From Miscanthus floridulus (lineage: Eukaryota; Streptophyta; Magnoliopsida; Poales; Poaceae), in the NCBI RefSeq assembly GCF_019320115.1, contig NC_089585.1, forward strand, positions 143,857,769 through 143,921,768: DNA of 64,000 nucleotides. The letters are read 5' to 3'. Position numbers and translations under genes: made by a program. The notes beneath the pieces are model-generated. The model did not search any database. It was not told where the DNA came from and saw only the letters and a list, made by a program, of their open reading frames with translations. Shown in pieces: positions 13,103-24,851 of this stretch. Positions within the stretch are counted from its first letter, which is position 1, and each line of letters opens with the position of its first letter.

Positions 13103-16100
13103 ATGGCCACAGTTACTGCCACCTCCCCTGCTCTCCTCCTCCTCCTCCTGCTCCTCATTGGCGGCGCGCTGCCAGCGACGAAGGCCGACATGCCGATGAC
13201 GGTGAACGAGGAGGTGCTGGGGCTAGTGGTGTTCAAGTCGGCGCTGTCCGACCCGACCGGCGCGCTGGCCACGTGGACGGAGTCGGACGCCACCCCCTGC
13301 GGCTGGGCGCGCGTGGAGTGCGACCCGGCCACCTCCCGCGTGCTCCGCCTGGCGCTCGACGGGCTCGCGCTGTCCGGCAGCATGCCGCGGGGCCTCGACC
13401 GCCTGACGGCGCTCCAGGACCTCTCCCTCGCCCGCAACAACCTCTCCGGCCCGCTCCCGCAGGGCCTCTCCCTCCTCGGCTCCCTCCGCTCGCTCGACCT
13501 CTCCTACAACGCCTTCTCCGGCCCGCTCCCCGACGACGTCGCGCGCCTCGCCTCCCTCCGCTACCTCGACCTCACCGGCAACGCCTTCTCCGGCCCGCTC
13601 CCACCCGCCTTCCCGCGCACGCTCCGGTTCCTCGTGCTGTCCGGCAACCAGTTCTCCGGCCCCGTGCCGGAGGGGCTGGCGTCCGGGAGCCCGCTCCTGC
13701 TCCACCTCAACGTGTCCGGCAATCAGCTCTCCGGCTCGCCCGACTTCGCCGGCGCGCTCTGGCCGCTCGAGCGCCTGCGCACGCTCGACCTGTCACGCAA
13801 CCAGTTCTCCGGCCCCGTCACCGACGGCATTGCTAGGCTTCACAACCTCAAGACCCTCAGCCTCAGCGGCAACCGGTTCGTCGGCGCCGTCCCGGCGGAC
13901 ATCGGCCTGTGCCCGCACCTCAGCACCATTGACCTCAGCGCCAACGCGTTCGACGGCCACCTCCCTGACTCCATCGGCCAGCTCGGCTCGCTCGTCTACT
14001 TCTCCGCGTCCGGCAACCGGCTCTCCGGCGACGTCCCCGCTTGGCTCGGCAAGCTGGCCGCGGTGCAGCACCTGGACTTATCCGACAACGCGCTCACCGG
14101 AAGCCTGCCGGACTCGCTCGGCGACCTCAAGGCGCTCAACTACCTGAGCCTGTCCAGGAACCAGCTCTCCGGGACCGTCCCGGCCTCCATGTCCGGGTGC
14201 ACCAAGCTCGCCGAGCTGCACCTGAGGGGCAATAGCCTCAGCAGCAGCATCCCGGACGCTCTGTTCGACGTCGGGCTCGAGACGCTCGACGTGTCGTCCA
14301 ACGCGCTCTCGGGCGTCCTGCCGTCCGGCTCGACAAGGCTGGCGGAGACGCTGCAGTGGCTCGACCTCTCCGGCAACAAGCTCACCGGCGGCATCCCCAC
14401 GGAGATGTCGCTATTCTTCAAGCTCCGGTACCTCAACCTGTCCCGTAACGACCTCCGCACGCCGCTGCCGCCGGAGCTCGGCCTGCTCCGCAACCTGACG
14501 GTGCTCGACCTGCGTAGCACGGGTCTGTACGGCGCCATGCCTGCCGACCTCTGCGAGTCCGGTAGCCTCGCCGTGCTCCAGCTCGACGGCAACTCCCTCT
14601 CCGGCCCCATCCCCGACAGCATCGGGAACTGTTCTTCCCTGTACCTCCTGTAAGTGTTTACTACTGTACTTGTGTTGCGTTGCAATTTGCATGTGTCACG
14701 ATCACGACACTGTCATGTCACGTCCGTCTGAGTTCTGACGACGGTTTGGTTTATGCATGCACGCAGGAGCTTTGGGCACAACGGCTTGACGGGGCCGATC
14801 CCGGCGGGCATCTCGAAGCTGAAGAAGCTGGAGATCCTGCGGCTGGAGTACAACAACCTGAGCGGCGAGATCGCGGCGCAGCTGGGCGGGCTGGAGAACC
14901 TGCTGGCCGTGAACATCTCGCACAACCGCCTCGTCGGGCGGCTGCCGGCGTCGGGCGTGTTCCAGAGCCTGGACGCGAGCGCGCTGGAGGGCAACCTGGG
15001 CATCTGCAGCCCGCTGGTGGCGGGGCCGTGCATGATGAACGTGCCCAAGCCGCTGGTGCTGGACCCCAACGAGTGCCCGCCCGGCGGGGCCGGCGGCGGC
15101 GACAACAACCTGGAGACGAACGGCGGCGGCGTGCGCGCGCCGAGGAAGCGGCGGTTCCTGAGCGTGTCCGCCATGGTGGCCATCTGTGCGGCGGTCGCGA
15201 TCGTCCTGGGGGTCATCGTGGTCACGCTGCTCAACGTGTCGGCCCGGCGGAGAGCCGAGGCGGCGGGTGGTGGTGGCCCTGGCTACGACCAGAAGAAGGA
15301 GGTGGACGAGAGCATCGTCACCAGCAGCTCGACGACCAAGTCATCGTCGCCGCCCGGCGGAAAGGGCAGGGGCAAGCTCGCCGCCGGCAAGATGGTGACG
15401 TTCGGTCCCGGGAGCAGCCTCCGGTCGGAGGACCTGGTGGCCGGCGCCGACGCGCTGATGAGCAAGGCGAGGGAGATCGGGCGCGGCGCGTTCGGCACGG
15501 TGTACCGCGCGCCCGTGGGCGACGGCCGCGTGGTGGCGGTGAAGAGGCTGGTAGCGGCGAACACGGTGCGGTCGCGCGAGGAGTTCGAGCAGGAGGTGCG
15601 CGTGCTGGGGAAGGCGCGGCACCCGAACCTGCTTCCGCTCAAGGGCTACTACTGGACGCCGCAGCTGCAGCTGCTGATCACGGACTACGCGGCGCACGGC
15701 AGCCTGGAGGCGCGGCTCCACGGCCGTGAGGAGTTGCCGGCGATGACGTGGGAGGAGCGGTTCCGCGTGGTTTCCGGGACGGCCCGGGCGCTGGCGCACC
15801 TGCACCAGGCGTTCCGGCCGCCGCTGGTCCACTACAACGTGAAGCCGAGCAACATCTTCCTGCTGGACGATGAGTGCAACCCGGCGGTGGGCGACTTCGG
15901 GCTGGCGCGGCTGCTGCCGGGGAAGCTGGCGGACGGCGGCGGCAGCCGGTTCCATGCCGGCGGCGGGATGGGGTACGTGGCGCCGGAGCTGGCGTGCCAG
16001 AGCCTGTGTGCGAACGAGAAGTGCGACATCTACGGGCTGGGCGTGCTGATCCTGGAGCTGGTGACGGGGCGGCGCGCCGTGGAGTACGGCGACGACGACG

Positions 16101-16333
16101 TGGTGGTGCTCATGGACCAGGTGCGCGTCCTGCTGGAGCACGGCAACGCGCTGGAGTGCGTGGACCCGGCCATGGGCGGGCACGTCCCCGAGGAGGAGGT
16201 GCTGCCGGTGCTGAAGCTGGGCATGGTGTGCACGTCGCAGATCCCGTCCAACCGGCCGTCCATGGCGGAGGTGGTCCAGATCCTGCAGGTCATCAAGGCG
16301 CCCGTGGGCAGAACGGAAGCCTCCTCCTTCTGA
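13103..16333 (+). CDS. LRR receptor-like kinase, probably catalytically inactive (At3g28040 type)
   Basis: A plasma-membrane receptor-like protein of 1037 residues from exons 13103-14649 and 14767-16333, with a 117-bp intron inside an LRR. Order: signal peptide (about 1-28, poly-Leu core), LRR N-terminal cap (about 33-75), a long run of leucine-rich repeats of the LxxLxLSxNxLSGxLP type (about 80-630), one transmembrane helix (about 645-672) and an intracellular kinase-like domain (about 750-1030). The glycine loop GRGAFGTVY, VAVK lysine, GDFGLA and VAPE motifs are kept. The catalytic HRD is HYN (VHYNVKPSN, about residue 870), so the catalytic Asp is missing, as in plants' 'probably inactive' LRR-RLKs. 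The 13103 start is chosen because it places the signal peptide at the N-terminus. An in-frame ATG at 12806 would add 99 residues ahead of it. The ligand is not deducible. The frame is intact and probably functional as a pseudokinase receptor. Confidence 0.93.
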
Positions 16334-17608
16334 TCCATCCTGACTGTCAGTCACGAGTCACGACCAACCAACAACGTCGGGCCGTCCGTTGGGCGTTTGG
16401 CATGGCATGCAAGCAACGGCATCTCTCGTCCCTGGCCTGCTGCTGCTGGCCTGGTTCGGTCGGCGGCAGCCTGCGAGTACTATGTGCATTCATGCTAGTG
16501 TAGCGTAGCAACCACAGGTGGGCAGGTGGATGCTCCATCTCCTTTTCCATGCATGCTCATTCATTCAGCTCTGTCACTGCTGCACCTTGTACGTGCCAAT
16601 TTGGCAATTTTCTCCTCACCTCGCTTTTGGATGGATGGATGTCAAGTCATCTCAGAACGCCGGCCTTCTTCCACTCATGTCGTGACACGTACGTCTCGCC
16701 GGCCGGTGGGTGAGTTGCAGTTGCAGGCAAGCAGTGGCAGCCAGCGTTGCGACTGTAGTTCTTCCTTGAGGCATGTGAGCGCACAGCGAAAAGTGTGCGT
16801 TACGTGAGTCCGGGCCTGGGGTCCACCAGCCCACCCCATGGCAAAGCATCAGCATCAGGGTATCAATGCTGCAGTAGTGCAGTGGAGGAAGATAGATGTG
16901 GACAATATATGCAACACCAGGCTCGTCTGATACGGAATAGATGCTGCTGGATACATAACATACGGCAGCTCTTTTTTTATCTTGTGTCACCTAACTGAAT
17001 CTACAGTTTCAGCTTCTATACTACTAGATGCGTTCTGCGAGCAAGAGAGTTATCACAACTTCCAAACTGGAGGGGCATGTTTTGCCACAGCTTGCGGATT
17101 GCATCTCCCTTGTCTTGGTCTTCGCTGTTCCCATCTTCGGTTTGTATTGTATCCAGAGAGTTACCTACATACTTACCTTGCCTGATCCTCGTATTTTTAC
17201 CGAGTTCGGGTGTGCGAACCAAATTTTAGATCCCCAGCACGATTGAAATGTGACTTCTCCTAATTCTAGTTCTAGCTTTAAGAACCCAACAAACTTGCCA
17301 AACGATTTCACGAAATCGTTTCGATCCATCGTAGAAGCATTTCTAAAGAGAATCTAAGTCATAAACGTTTCTATAAGAATATGAAACGCTGCCAAATACG
17401 TCCGGATTTCACTCATCTCATGCAGGTTAACTAGCTCCTCAAGGCAGGCAATCCAGCAGCGGTGGACACTTCGGGCTGCATGCTCCCTAGTGGGCGCCAT
17501 GCATATTTGGTTCGTCTATTTGGTTCGATCCCGCTTTCACCTTTTTGACCTGTCAGTTTTAATCTACTGTCCCCCGTCCATGAAAAAAAAACACATTTGT
17601 AGCTTTAT

Positions 17609-17737
17609 GGCCCCGTTCGATTTATTTTAAGTTTTAGTTTATTCAGTTTCTTTTTTTTAGCTAAATTAGTATTTTTCTCTTACAACAATTTAGCCGAAAC
17701 AATATTTTCAGTCAAATTCAGCGAAGCCAACGGTGCC
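17609..17737. mobile_element. MITE (GTTCG-family, copy 4)
   Basis: Left end ggccccgttcgatt, right end gaagccaacggtgcc. The core includes 'tttttctcttacaacaattt' followed by 'gccgaaacaatattttcagtc'. The right end is diverged. A 29-bp tandem duplication starts at its right border. Confidence 0.65.
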
Positions 17738-17792
17738 TAAACCTCACACCCTATGGACGGAGGGCCTAAACCTCACACCCTATGGACGGAGG
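17735..17792. repeat. Perfect 29-bp tandem duplication
   Basis: Two identical 29-base units, 17735-17763 and 17764-17792, each starting gcctaaacctcacacc. They adjoin the end of a MITE, so they may record a repair or slippage event there. Confidence 0.9.
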
Positions 17793-17997
17793 GGGAACCC
17801 TTTTTCGATATGTCACTGTTTCGTTGCACTGTGGGCCTGTGGTATCATATGATTGACCCCGTACCTAGTGCGTCTGTGCGTGCGAGAAGAATAGTTGCCA
17901 TGCTCAGTAGTCAGCAACGCGCTTGCATTGCGATCTACTAGTATCCAGGTTCCAGGTATGCAGCAGCGTGCAACACTATCCACAGGGCCAAAGACCT

Positions 17998-18137
17998 GGC
18001 TCCGTTCGGCTTATCCCATATTTAACTTATTCGGCTTCTTTTTTTTATGTGGAACAGTGTTTTTCTCTCACAACAATTCAGTCAGAACAGTATTTTTCAG
18101 CCAGTTTCAGCCAAAATTTTGCCAGGCGAACGGGGCT
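17998..18137. mobile_element. MITE (GTTCG-family, copy 5)
   Basis: Left end ggctccgttcggctt, right end ccaggcgaacggggct. It has the best-preserved core: 'tttttctctcacaacaattc', 'agtcagaacagtatttttc' and 'cagccagtttcagcc'. Non-coding. Confidence 0.72.
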
Positions 18138-18173
18138 GCATGATTGCACCTACACTGCGCCTACTTTTTACTA

Positions 18174-18313
18174 CTTCCTCCGTTCTGACTTATAAAATAT
18201 TTTGATTTTTTAAAATATATAATTTTTATTATATACTTAAATATACACTATATCTAGATGTATAAGAAAAAATAATGTATCTAAAAATATCTTATAATTT
18301 GAAACGGATGAAG
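18174..18313. mobile_element. Stowaway-type MITE
   Basis: The 140-bp AT-rich element starts cttcctccgtt and ends aacggatgaag. It is flanked by TA dinucleotides (18172-18173, 18314-18315), the Tc1/mariner target duplication. Subterminal 'ctgacttataa' and 'ttataatttgaa' are also inverted. The termini are variants of the CTCCCTCCGT Stowaway consensus. Confidence 0.8.
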
Positions 18314-19150
18314 TAATATTTTTTTTAAAAGAATATGATTTTAAAAATTGATTTTAAAAGATTTTGCAAATATTCTACAGATGTACACATAGTAGTTTCA
18401 AGTTTTAAAAAGTAAATAATGTAATAGTTATTGACTTTTTCTGGTAAAGATAGTCCCATCCTTCTAAATTATAACATATTCTTGCTTTTCTAGACCTATT
18501 GTTTGTACCATGTATCTAGATATAACGAGTATCTAAGTACATAATTAACGTATCTAGAAAAAAAAAAACCAAAACGCTTTATAATTTGGAATATAGGGAG
18601 TAATAGTTATTGATGTTTATGGTTTTTATTTAATTAGTTAGGTTCTGGTCAAATTTTGTCCTAACGACAAGTTTTTTTATTATTCTTTCGAACAAAGGGA
18701 CTATCCTGGAGATGCTGGTGATTTCAGGCTTTTAATATCATTCATGGTCGCTATTGTGCCCGAAAGTTAAACAAATCCGGGAATATGTCGTTTCAAACAA
18801 GTGCTGAAATCTGTCCCTGCAGTCTGGAGCACATAATGTCATTCCCTTCAGAGTTTGAAACTGGAAGCGAGATGCTGAAGCTTGGGGGTGACGGTGAACT
18901 GGTAAACACAGCTGAGTGCCTGAGTCTTGAGAATACTTACGAGAAAAAAAAATGTTGGAATGTTGGTTCGCGACGCAACAAGGCAGAGACCGACATCAGA
19001 AAACGGCAGAGGGTCTGGTCAGGTAGGCACTCATCAGGCCGGCATTAGTTTTTGTCTTCTCGCTTCTCGGTACCAGCAGTGTCACGGTGTCACTGATAAC
19101 CGCACAGTGCCGTGCCATGAGGCATGAGCTGACTACCTAACTCAGGGTTA

Positions 19151-19275
19151 GGTCCTGTTCGGCTTGCTAAAACTTGACCGAAAAATATTGTTTTGGTCGA
19201 AATATTGTAAGAGAAAAACATAGTTCTGATTAAAAAAAATGAATAAACTGGATTTAAGATAAGCCGAACGGGGAC
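19151..19275. mobile_element. MITE (GTTCG-family, copy 6)
   Basis: Terminal inverted repeats ggtcctgttcggctt and aagccgaacggggac. It lies in the opposite orientation to copy 5: the core reads 'gtaagagaaaaacatagt', the complement of the other copies. About 125 bp, non-coding. Confidence 0.72.
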
Positions 19276-21397
19276 AGAATTTTCTACAGGAGATTGAGAC
19301 AACAGGGCCACACCAGAGTGCTGCTAGCTTTGGTGAACGGGAAAGCTTTGTCTGTTTTCTTGTCGTTGCACACGTCCATATGCTGCCGTACCGACGCTGT
19401 AGGTTTTTTTTTCACCCTTCCTTCCCTTTGCTCCGCGCCACTGTAAGTGGTACTCGTCCTAGTAGTGCGATAAGCAGTTTTGAATATCTATTTTATTTGA
19501 ATTTTGAACTTGAGAATACCTATGGTCGACAGTGCTGTCGTTGCTACTTGTGTTCTTCGCATGTACTACCATGCATTATTGGTTGTGGAGTACCAATGCC
19601 AGTAAAAGGGACAAATATCTCTTGTTTCATTGCCATCTCACTAAGTTTGTTTTTGGAGGGTGCTACAAATATCACATTGGGTAGTACACCCACACGCTCT
19701 AAGCACATGTTTGGAATTTGGGTTGCAAGTTTAAATGATGAACAAAGATCTATATATACTTAGTTGGATCTTCTACTCCATGTTAGACGCTGCGGCTCGG
19801 CAGCAATGACATGATTATTGACAAGACACATATCAAATAATGTAAGGAGTTTAGACTGTAAACGTAGGCTAATTATATATAGTAGATGACAAGAGCATCT
19901 ACTAGCAAAATAAATGCTAAAAGGGGATCATAAAAGATTCAAATATTTCAAATCTAGGAACCCTAAGATAAAACATGGTTCTAGGACAATCTGGAAGTGG
20001 TCTCATATTTTTGAAGGTAAAACAAAACTTCTCAGGTTAAACCAAATTCTAGGATTTTTCAATTGCACATTTTTGGGAAAAAATATTTGGATTTTTTTTG
20101 AAGAATATATATTTGCATCTTGGTTTACCCTTTAAACTATCGACGTAGTTTGGTTTGTTCCCGTTGTGAACGACATGACACCACGTCGTTGGATAAAATT
20201 GACGTATAATAAGTCGCTCAGAATGAAAAAGCAAAATGGTTCTATAAGTTGGGGAGAGGACCAAAATCAGATTTGATACATGAGAGAGTAAAGTTTGGAT
20301 ACTGCAAATAGTGGAGGCCTGGAGGGATTAGAAGGAAATTTTACAAACTATCAATTCGCAAGATTGTAACTTGGTTAAGAAATCTCGACTGGACATTTGG
20401 ACCTCTCAGGTCCCCTTGCACGGTATACGTGGGCTTTTCCGTCCAGTGTGCGAGTCTACTCTACAAGCCCAGCTGAGCGAGGTCTACGGCTCGCTCCAGC
20501 CTCCAGGAGACGCAAGGCCCAGCAGGCAAAAACAATAGCGCGGCCCATCAGGTAGGCACCTAACCACCACCCTGACCAACGTTTGACGTCGGCAGACCAG
20601 ACCAGGTGCGGAAGTTCAGACCCAGCCACGGTAGAAGCTACGACAGCGTGCTGCGACGAAGCTTTGTCACTGGCAGCAGATTTGAACGTAGAGAATTCAC
20701 ATTGCATTAGATTGGTCGGTCGTGGTGAAAGGGTAGCTTGTGCCATTAACATCACAGTTCCGAAGGAAATCTCGAACAGAGACTTTTTGTGCATGAGAGG
20801 CTCACAATTTAGCTAGATAGATGTTCCTTATCTCTGGATGTAGGACGACATGTATGGCTCCTTGAGCCCGTTGATAGCTTTATTGTGCCCTTTATCACCA
20901 ATCATCGGTAAAGTCGATCGTTCCACTAATAAAAAGAAAAAGTTATGGACTGTGGAGCAGGCGACAACCCGCGCCAATACTGCCCAATCCAATCCGCGGG
21001 CCGGCGGGCACGGGCCTCGGCGTCTACCGGCCACCCGCTCGCGCACGCCCGCGGCATCTTAAAAATTCGGCCCGGCGCCCCCCGGGGGGTCTCCTCCTCT
21101 CCAACCCTGGAGGCTGCTGCAGCGTCGAACGAATCGTCGTCCCGTTGGCTGGCTAGCCGAAGCCGCCACACCAGCCTTCGCTGCCTCCTTCGTAACGTAA
21201 ACCTCGTTGGCTGGCTGGGTTGACGACGGCGGCACCAACGTTTCCCTCGCCACCTCGGTGCCTCCGCCCCAAAGTTCGCCCGCCCACTGCTCGTACATAA
21301 CCCCACGGTACCGTACGGCGCTCCCTCTCCCTCTCGCTCGCGCCCAGCGCCCCGCCCCGCCGCGAGCCACCCTGCTCGCTCGCCTAGTCGACACGCC

Positions 21398-24300
21398 ATG
21401 GCCCTCCCGCCGTCCTCTTCGGCGTCTTCGCTCTCCGCCGCGTCAGCACAGCCGACGCCGCTCCACCTCCACCTCACAAGCCGGGCACCCGGCCGCCTCC
21501 CGCTGCTCCCCTTCTCGCGCGCCGCGCTCCCGCGGCCGCTGCGCGCCCGCATTCCGCGCACCAACCTCCCAGCGGCCCCGGGCACGCCCCTCCATCGCGC
21601 TCTCCCACCACCACCCTCCGCCTCCGCCTCCTCCTCCTCCTCCTCCTCCTCCTCCTCCTCCATCGCCGGCGGCGGCTTTGGCAGCGATGAAGCCGACGAC
21701 GGCCACAACCACCACGGCGGAGACGGCGGCGGCGGCGGCGAGGGTGGTGGCGACGACGGCGGCCACAACGACCACGGCGGTGAGGGTGGCGGCGACGAAT
21801 CGCCCGGCGACGCTCGCGGGGAGGCGCTGTTCGTGCTGGCGCAGCTGGGGCGGAAGCTCGACACCCTGCCGTCTGATCTCGCCGCCGCCATCGAGAGCGG
21901 CCGGATCGGGGGCGACATCGTGAGCCGCTTCAGCGAACTCGAGGCGAACGGTTTCATCAAATGGCTCCTCCAGTTCGAGGGGTTCAGGGAGAGACTCCTC
22001 GCCGACGAACTCTTCCTCACCAAGCTCGGCATAGAGTGCGGCATCGGTCTCGTCGCCAAGGTCACCTCTCACCTCGGCACTCTCTCCTTTTCTATATATT
22101 TTTTTTATTTTTTTTTCGAGAACGTGCGCTGCACTAGTTTCATTAAGTAGTTTCTATTTTTTTTTATAAAAATGAAAACAAATACTACTCCTGACAGTTC
22201 TGTATTATACTGTAGTGATCAATTGCGTCGAGCTGTGTAGTGCTAATTTGACTCCTTTTGTTCAGACTGCGGCTGAGTTGCAGAAGAGGGGGGACAATTT
22301 CTTCAAAGAGATTGAAGTTGTCATATCTGATGTGGTACGCCCGCTTAACTGTGCTTATGTCATATCATCCAACTTGCTTCAAGCTTCAGTATGCCTTCGT
22401 TTTGGTACTAGTTCTCAACCGATAGCGCATTAGATTGTTAAGTCAGGACAAATCTGCACTTTCATCTTTGCAGCACGTGTATAAGGTTTGGAACTGAAAT
22501 GTGAAAACTGGCAAAATCTTATAAGTTGATACATACTACTCATCCAATTTTTCACTTTACATCCTAGAATCCCTGCCTGCCTGTATCTTTTTAAACTTTG
22601 GCCATTAATATGTATAAAATATCTATACTAGTAGGGAGCGAGCCGTAGCTCGTGTGGCAAAGCTGCTGGTGGTGCAGCGGCCGGTCGTGGGTTCGAGCTC
22701 TGCTCGACCCATGATTTCCCACCGGGGGTTTTCCCTATTTTAACAGGGCCTCTCTTGCGTGGGGATTACGACGCGCCCGTTGTCTACGGAGCCTCTCTTC
22801 AAGGACGCGATCTTGGAATCTAGGTGTAGTTGTAGGATCTGTTTGTATACTTGAGGTGTGCGTGGGTGTGAGTATGTGTGGTGTTGGTGAGAGGCGCAAA
22901 ATATCTATACTAGTAACACAAAATTACAAGTACTGTAAAAGAAAATTAACCAAGGGAGGTACATTTTTTTTTATACAAAAAAAATTCTGAATAGTAGCTG
23001 GTTTATGTGGTTGGTTAAACTAGCTTTACCAGTGGGCTCTTTATCAGTATCTACATTTCAGTAGTGTTCTTTGTCAAAAGGATGTTGGCTATCGCTGGGG
23101 ACTATAACAGTAGTGGCAAAATTTGGAAATAGGGTCAATTTCATCTAATGAGGATGAGACTCACTATTTTGTTAAATAATCAAGTCTGGAAACAAAACAA
23201 TCACAATATCCCAAATATGTCAGAGCCCTGGCTTTTCCATGGAACCATCCTGTTCATTTCTCATTCTTTCATTGTTACTGATGAAACATGCCAATCTTTG
23301 CAATCTCATGCTAACGGAAGACCTTAAGATCTACTCTCTATCAAACAGAACATATTTTCTGTGGTTTCACTTCACTAATTATAAATACCTCACTATCTGA
23401 TATCACATGATTGTACCTTTCTACACTGAACATTTAAACTCTTCTGATATGGAATCTAATTCAGTTGTTGCTTCTGATACTACCTAGGTCATGGCGATTG
23501 TTGCGGATGTCATGCTTGTCTATCTTCCTGCTCCAACTATTGGTTTAAAGCCTCCACTTGCAAGAAATGCCTCAGCTATTGCCAAATTTTTCTCTAGCTG
23601 CCCTGATAATGCTTTCCAAGTAAAGCAACCGTTTCCCTTTTCCTAGAGTTGAATGGACCTCCTATTTCTTTCCCTTGTATTCGAAAACATGTTATGCGAC
23701 TTTTTTGCAGATTGCTCTGGCTGGAAGATCATTCACACTTGTGCAGAGGCTTGGAGCTTTTGTGGTACTGTAGATTAATTGCATTCGATTGTTAACTATT
23801 TTATGATAATCATAGTTATCTGGATTTATTTGCAAGCCATGTTGATCAACTAACAGCGGCTGCTTCTTTCCAGAGGAATGCTGTAAAGCTTTTGGCAGTG
23901 GGAACTACTGCTTCTTTTGTAAGTTTGTTTATCTCATAGCTATTCTGTGATGATCTTCATTAGCAGTCTCTTTTGATCTTTTGCTAGAAAATTGTCATTC
24001 TCTTTTCTGAGCGATATACAGTTGAACATGATCCTGTTACGAAGAAACACTTCTCCAAAACGGGAATTATCCGCTAGCAATATGTTATTGTTATGCATGC
24101 AAAATTTATTTATGTATTAGTTAGTTTCATCTCCCTGAATTAGTTCTCTAAGCTTGCAATGCCTATGAATTTGTCATCTTCCCAGGTTGGCACTAGTGTC
24201 ACCAATACAGTGCTCAAAGCAAAGGCGGCTGTTAACAAGGACCTTGAGGATGAAGTTGTGGAAATTCCAGTTGTCCAAACTAGTGTTGCCTATGGTGTAT

Positions 24301-24851
24301 ACATGTCAATTTCTAGTAACCTCAGGTAAACAGAGTTCCTACATATTTTAGCATACAAGACATACTTAAGCTTTTGAATTTATGACTGATCATCTTGTTT
24401 TGCTATGAATAGCCAGAGAGAGTAAGTGTGTCAGTTGAATTGGCAAACTTGATTTTTTCCCCCTTGAAACAGATCGCAGCTGTGAAACATGTAGCAAATA
24501 GATACAGACGATGTTGATGTTAACAATTTGGTTTGCCATTCACAATTTCATTCGTATGACAAAATTTATATACTTCATCAGGTATCAGCTTCTGGCTGGT
24601 GTGATCGAACAGAGGATCCTGGAGCCGCTGCTGCATAACCAGAAGCTACTACTGAGTGCAATGAGCTTCATCGTTCGTACGGGCAACACATTCCTTGGCT
24701 CTTTGCTGTGAGTAACATTCACCTCACCGGAAATTGAAATCTTGCATCCTGCTGTTGCTGTATTTGCTTACTGGCGAACTTTGTGAACAGCTGGATTGAC
24801 TATGCCAGATGGATAGGCGTCCAAAAGTCTCACGATCACGAAGAGGCCTAA
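21398..24851 (+). CDS. RER4: RETICULATA-RELATED 4-like chloroplast membrane protein (DUF3411)
   Basis: Encodes 429 residues in eight exons: 21398-22060, 22266-22334, 23488-23619, 23711-23764, 23874-23918, 24186-24325, 24582-24707, 24791-24851, all GT/AG with continuous phase. The N-terminus (about 1-75) is Ser/Ala/Pro-rich with basic residues and no acidic ones, like a plastid transit peptide. A serine run coded by (TCC)n and a Gly/Asp/His-rich linker (about 88-132) follow. The DUF3411 domain begins near residue 140 and holds the family segments LFLTKLGIECGIGLVAK, ADVMLVYLPAP, CPDNAFQ, VAYGVYMSISSNLRYQ and RTGNTFLGSLLWIDYAR, with several hydrophobic stretches. RER proteins are plastid-envelope proteins linked in Arabidopsis to leaf reticulation and mesophyll development. 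Their biochemical role is unknown. The ATG is the first in a GC-rich leader. Intron 2 carries a SINE. Confidence 0.95.
22634..22897 (+). mobile_element. tRNA-derived SINE in RER4-like intron 2
   Basis: The 264-bp insertion is flanked by a perfect 18-bp duplication, aaaatatctatactagta (22616-22633 and 22898-22915). The head is tRNA-like: A box tagctcgtgtgg (22646-22657) and B box ggttcgagctc (22690-22700). It then runs into an unrelated body ending gtgagaggcgc with no A or T tail. It lies in the sense orientation of the host gene and belongs to a different family from the NADK1-intron SINE. The long exact duplication indicates a fairly recent insertion. Confidence 0.88.

Larger units (their letters stand above)
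16334..20940. other. Intergenic, MITE-rich, no gene recognised
   Basis: About 4.6 kb with no supportable coding region. It holds three GTTCG-family MITEs, a Stowaway-type MITE, a perfect 29-bp tandem duplication and AT-rich sequence from 18150 to 18650. A second Stowaway-like terminus (ttataatttggaatatagg, about 18580-18600) suggests another, older or nested copy. The rest, including 19800-20900, shows nothing I recognise. Confidence 0.6.

Noticed and set aside
14680..15729. 349-codon + strand frame overlapping the second LRR-RLK exon
   Set aside because: Alternate-frame shadow rich in Arg/Gly/Ala. The true frame has TM and kinase motifs.
15341..16354. Long minus-strand open frame (337 codons) opposite the kinase domain
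   Set aside because: Antisense shadow of a GC-rich exon: His/Arg/Gln-rich low-complexity sequence with no family features. The + strand gene explains the region.
20926..22065. 379-codon minus-strand frame over the RER4-like first exon
   Set aside because: Opposite-strand shadow of GC-rich repetitive coding sequence. Its Glu and Ser/Pro runs come from the (TCC)n tract.
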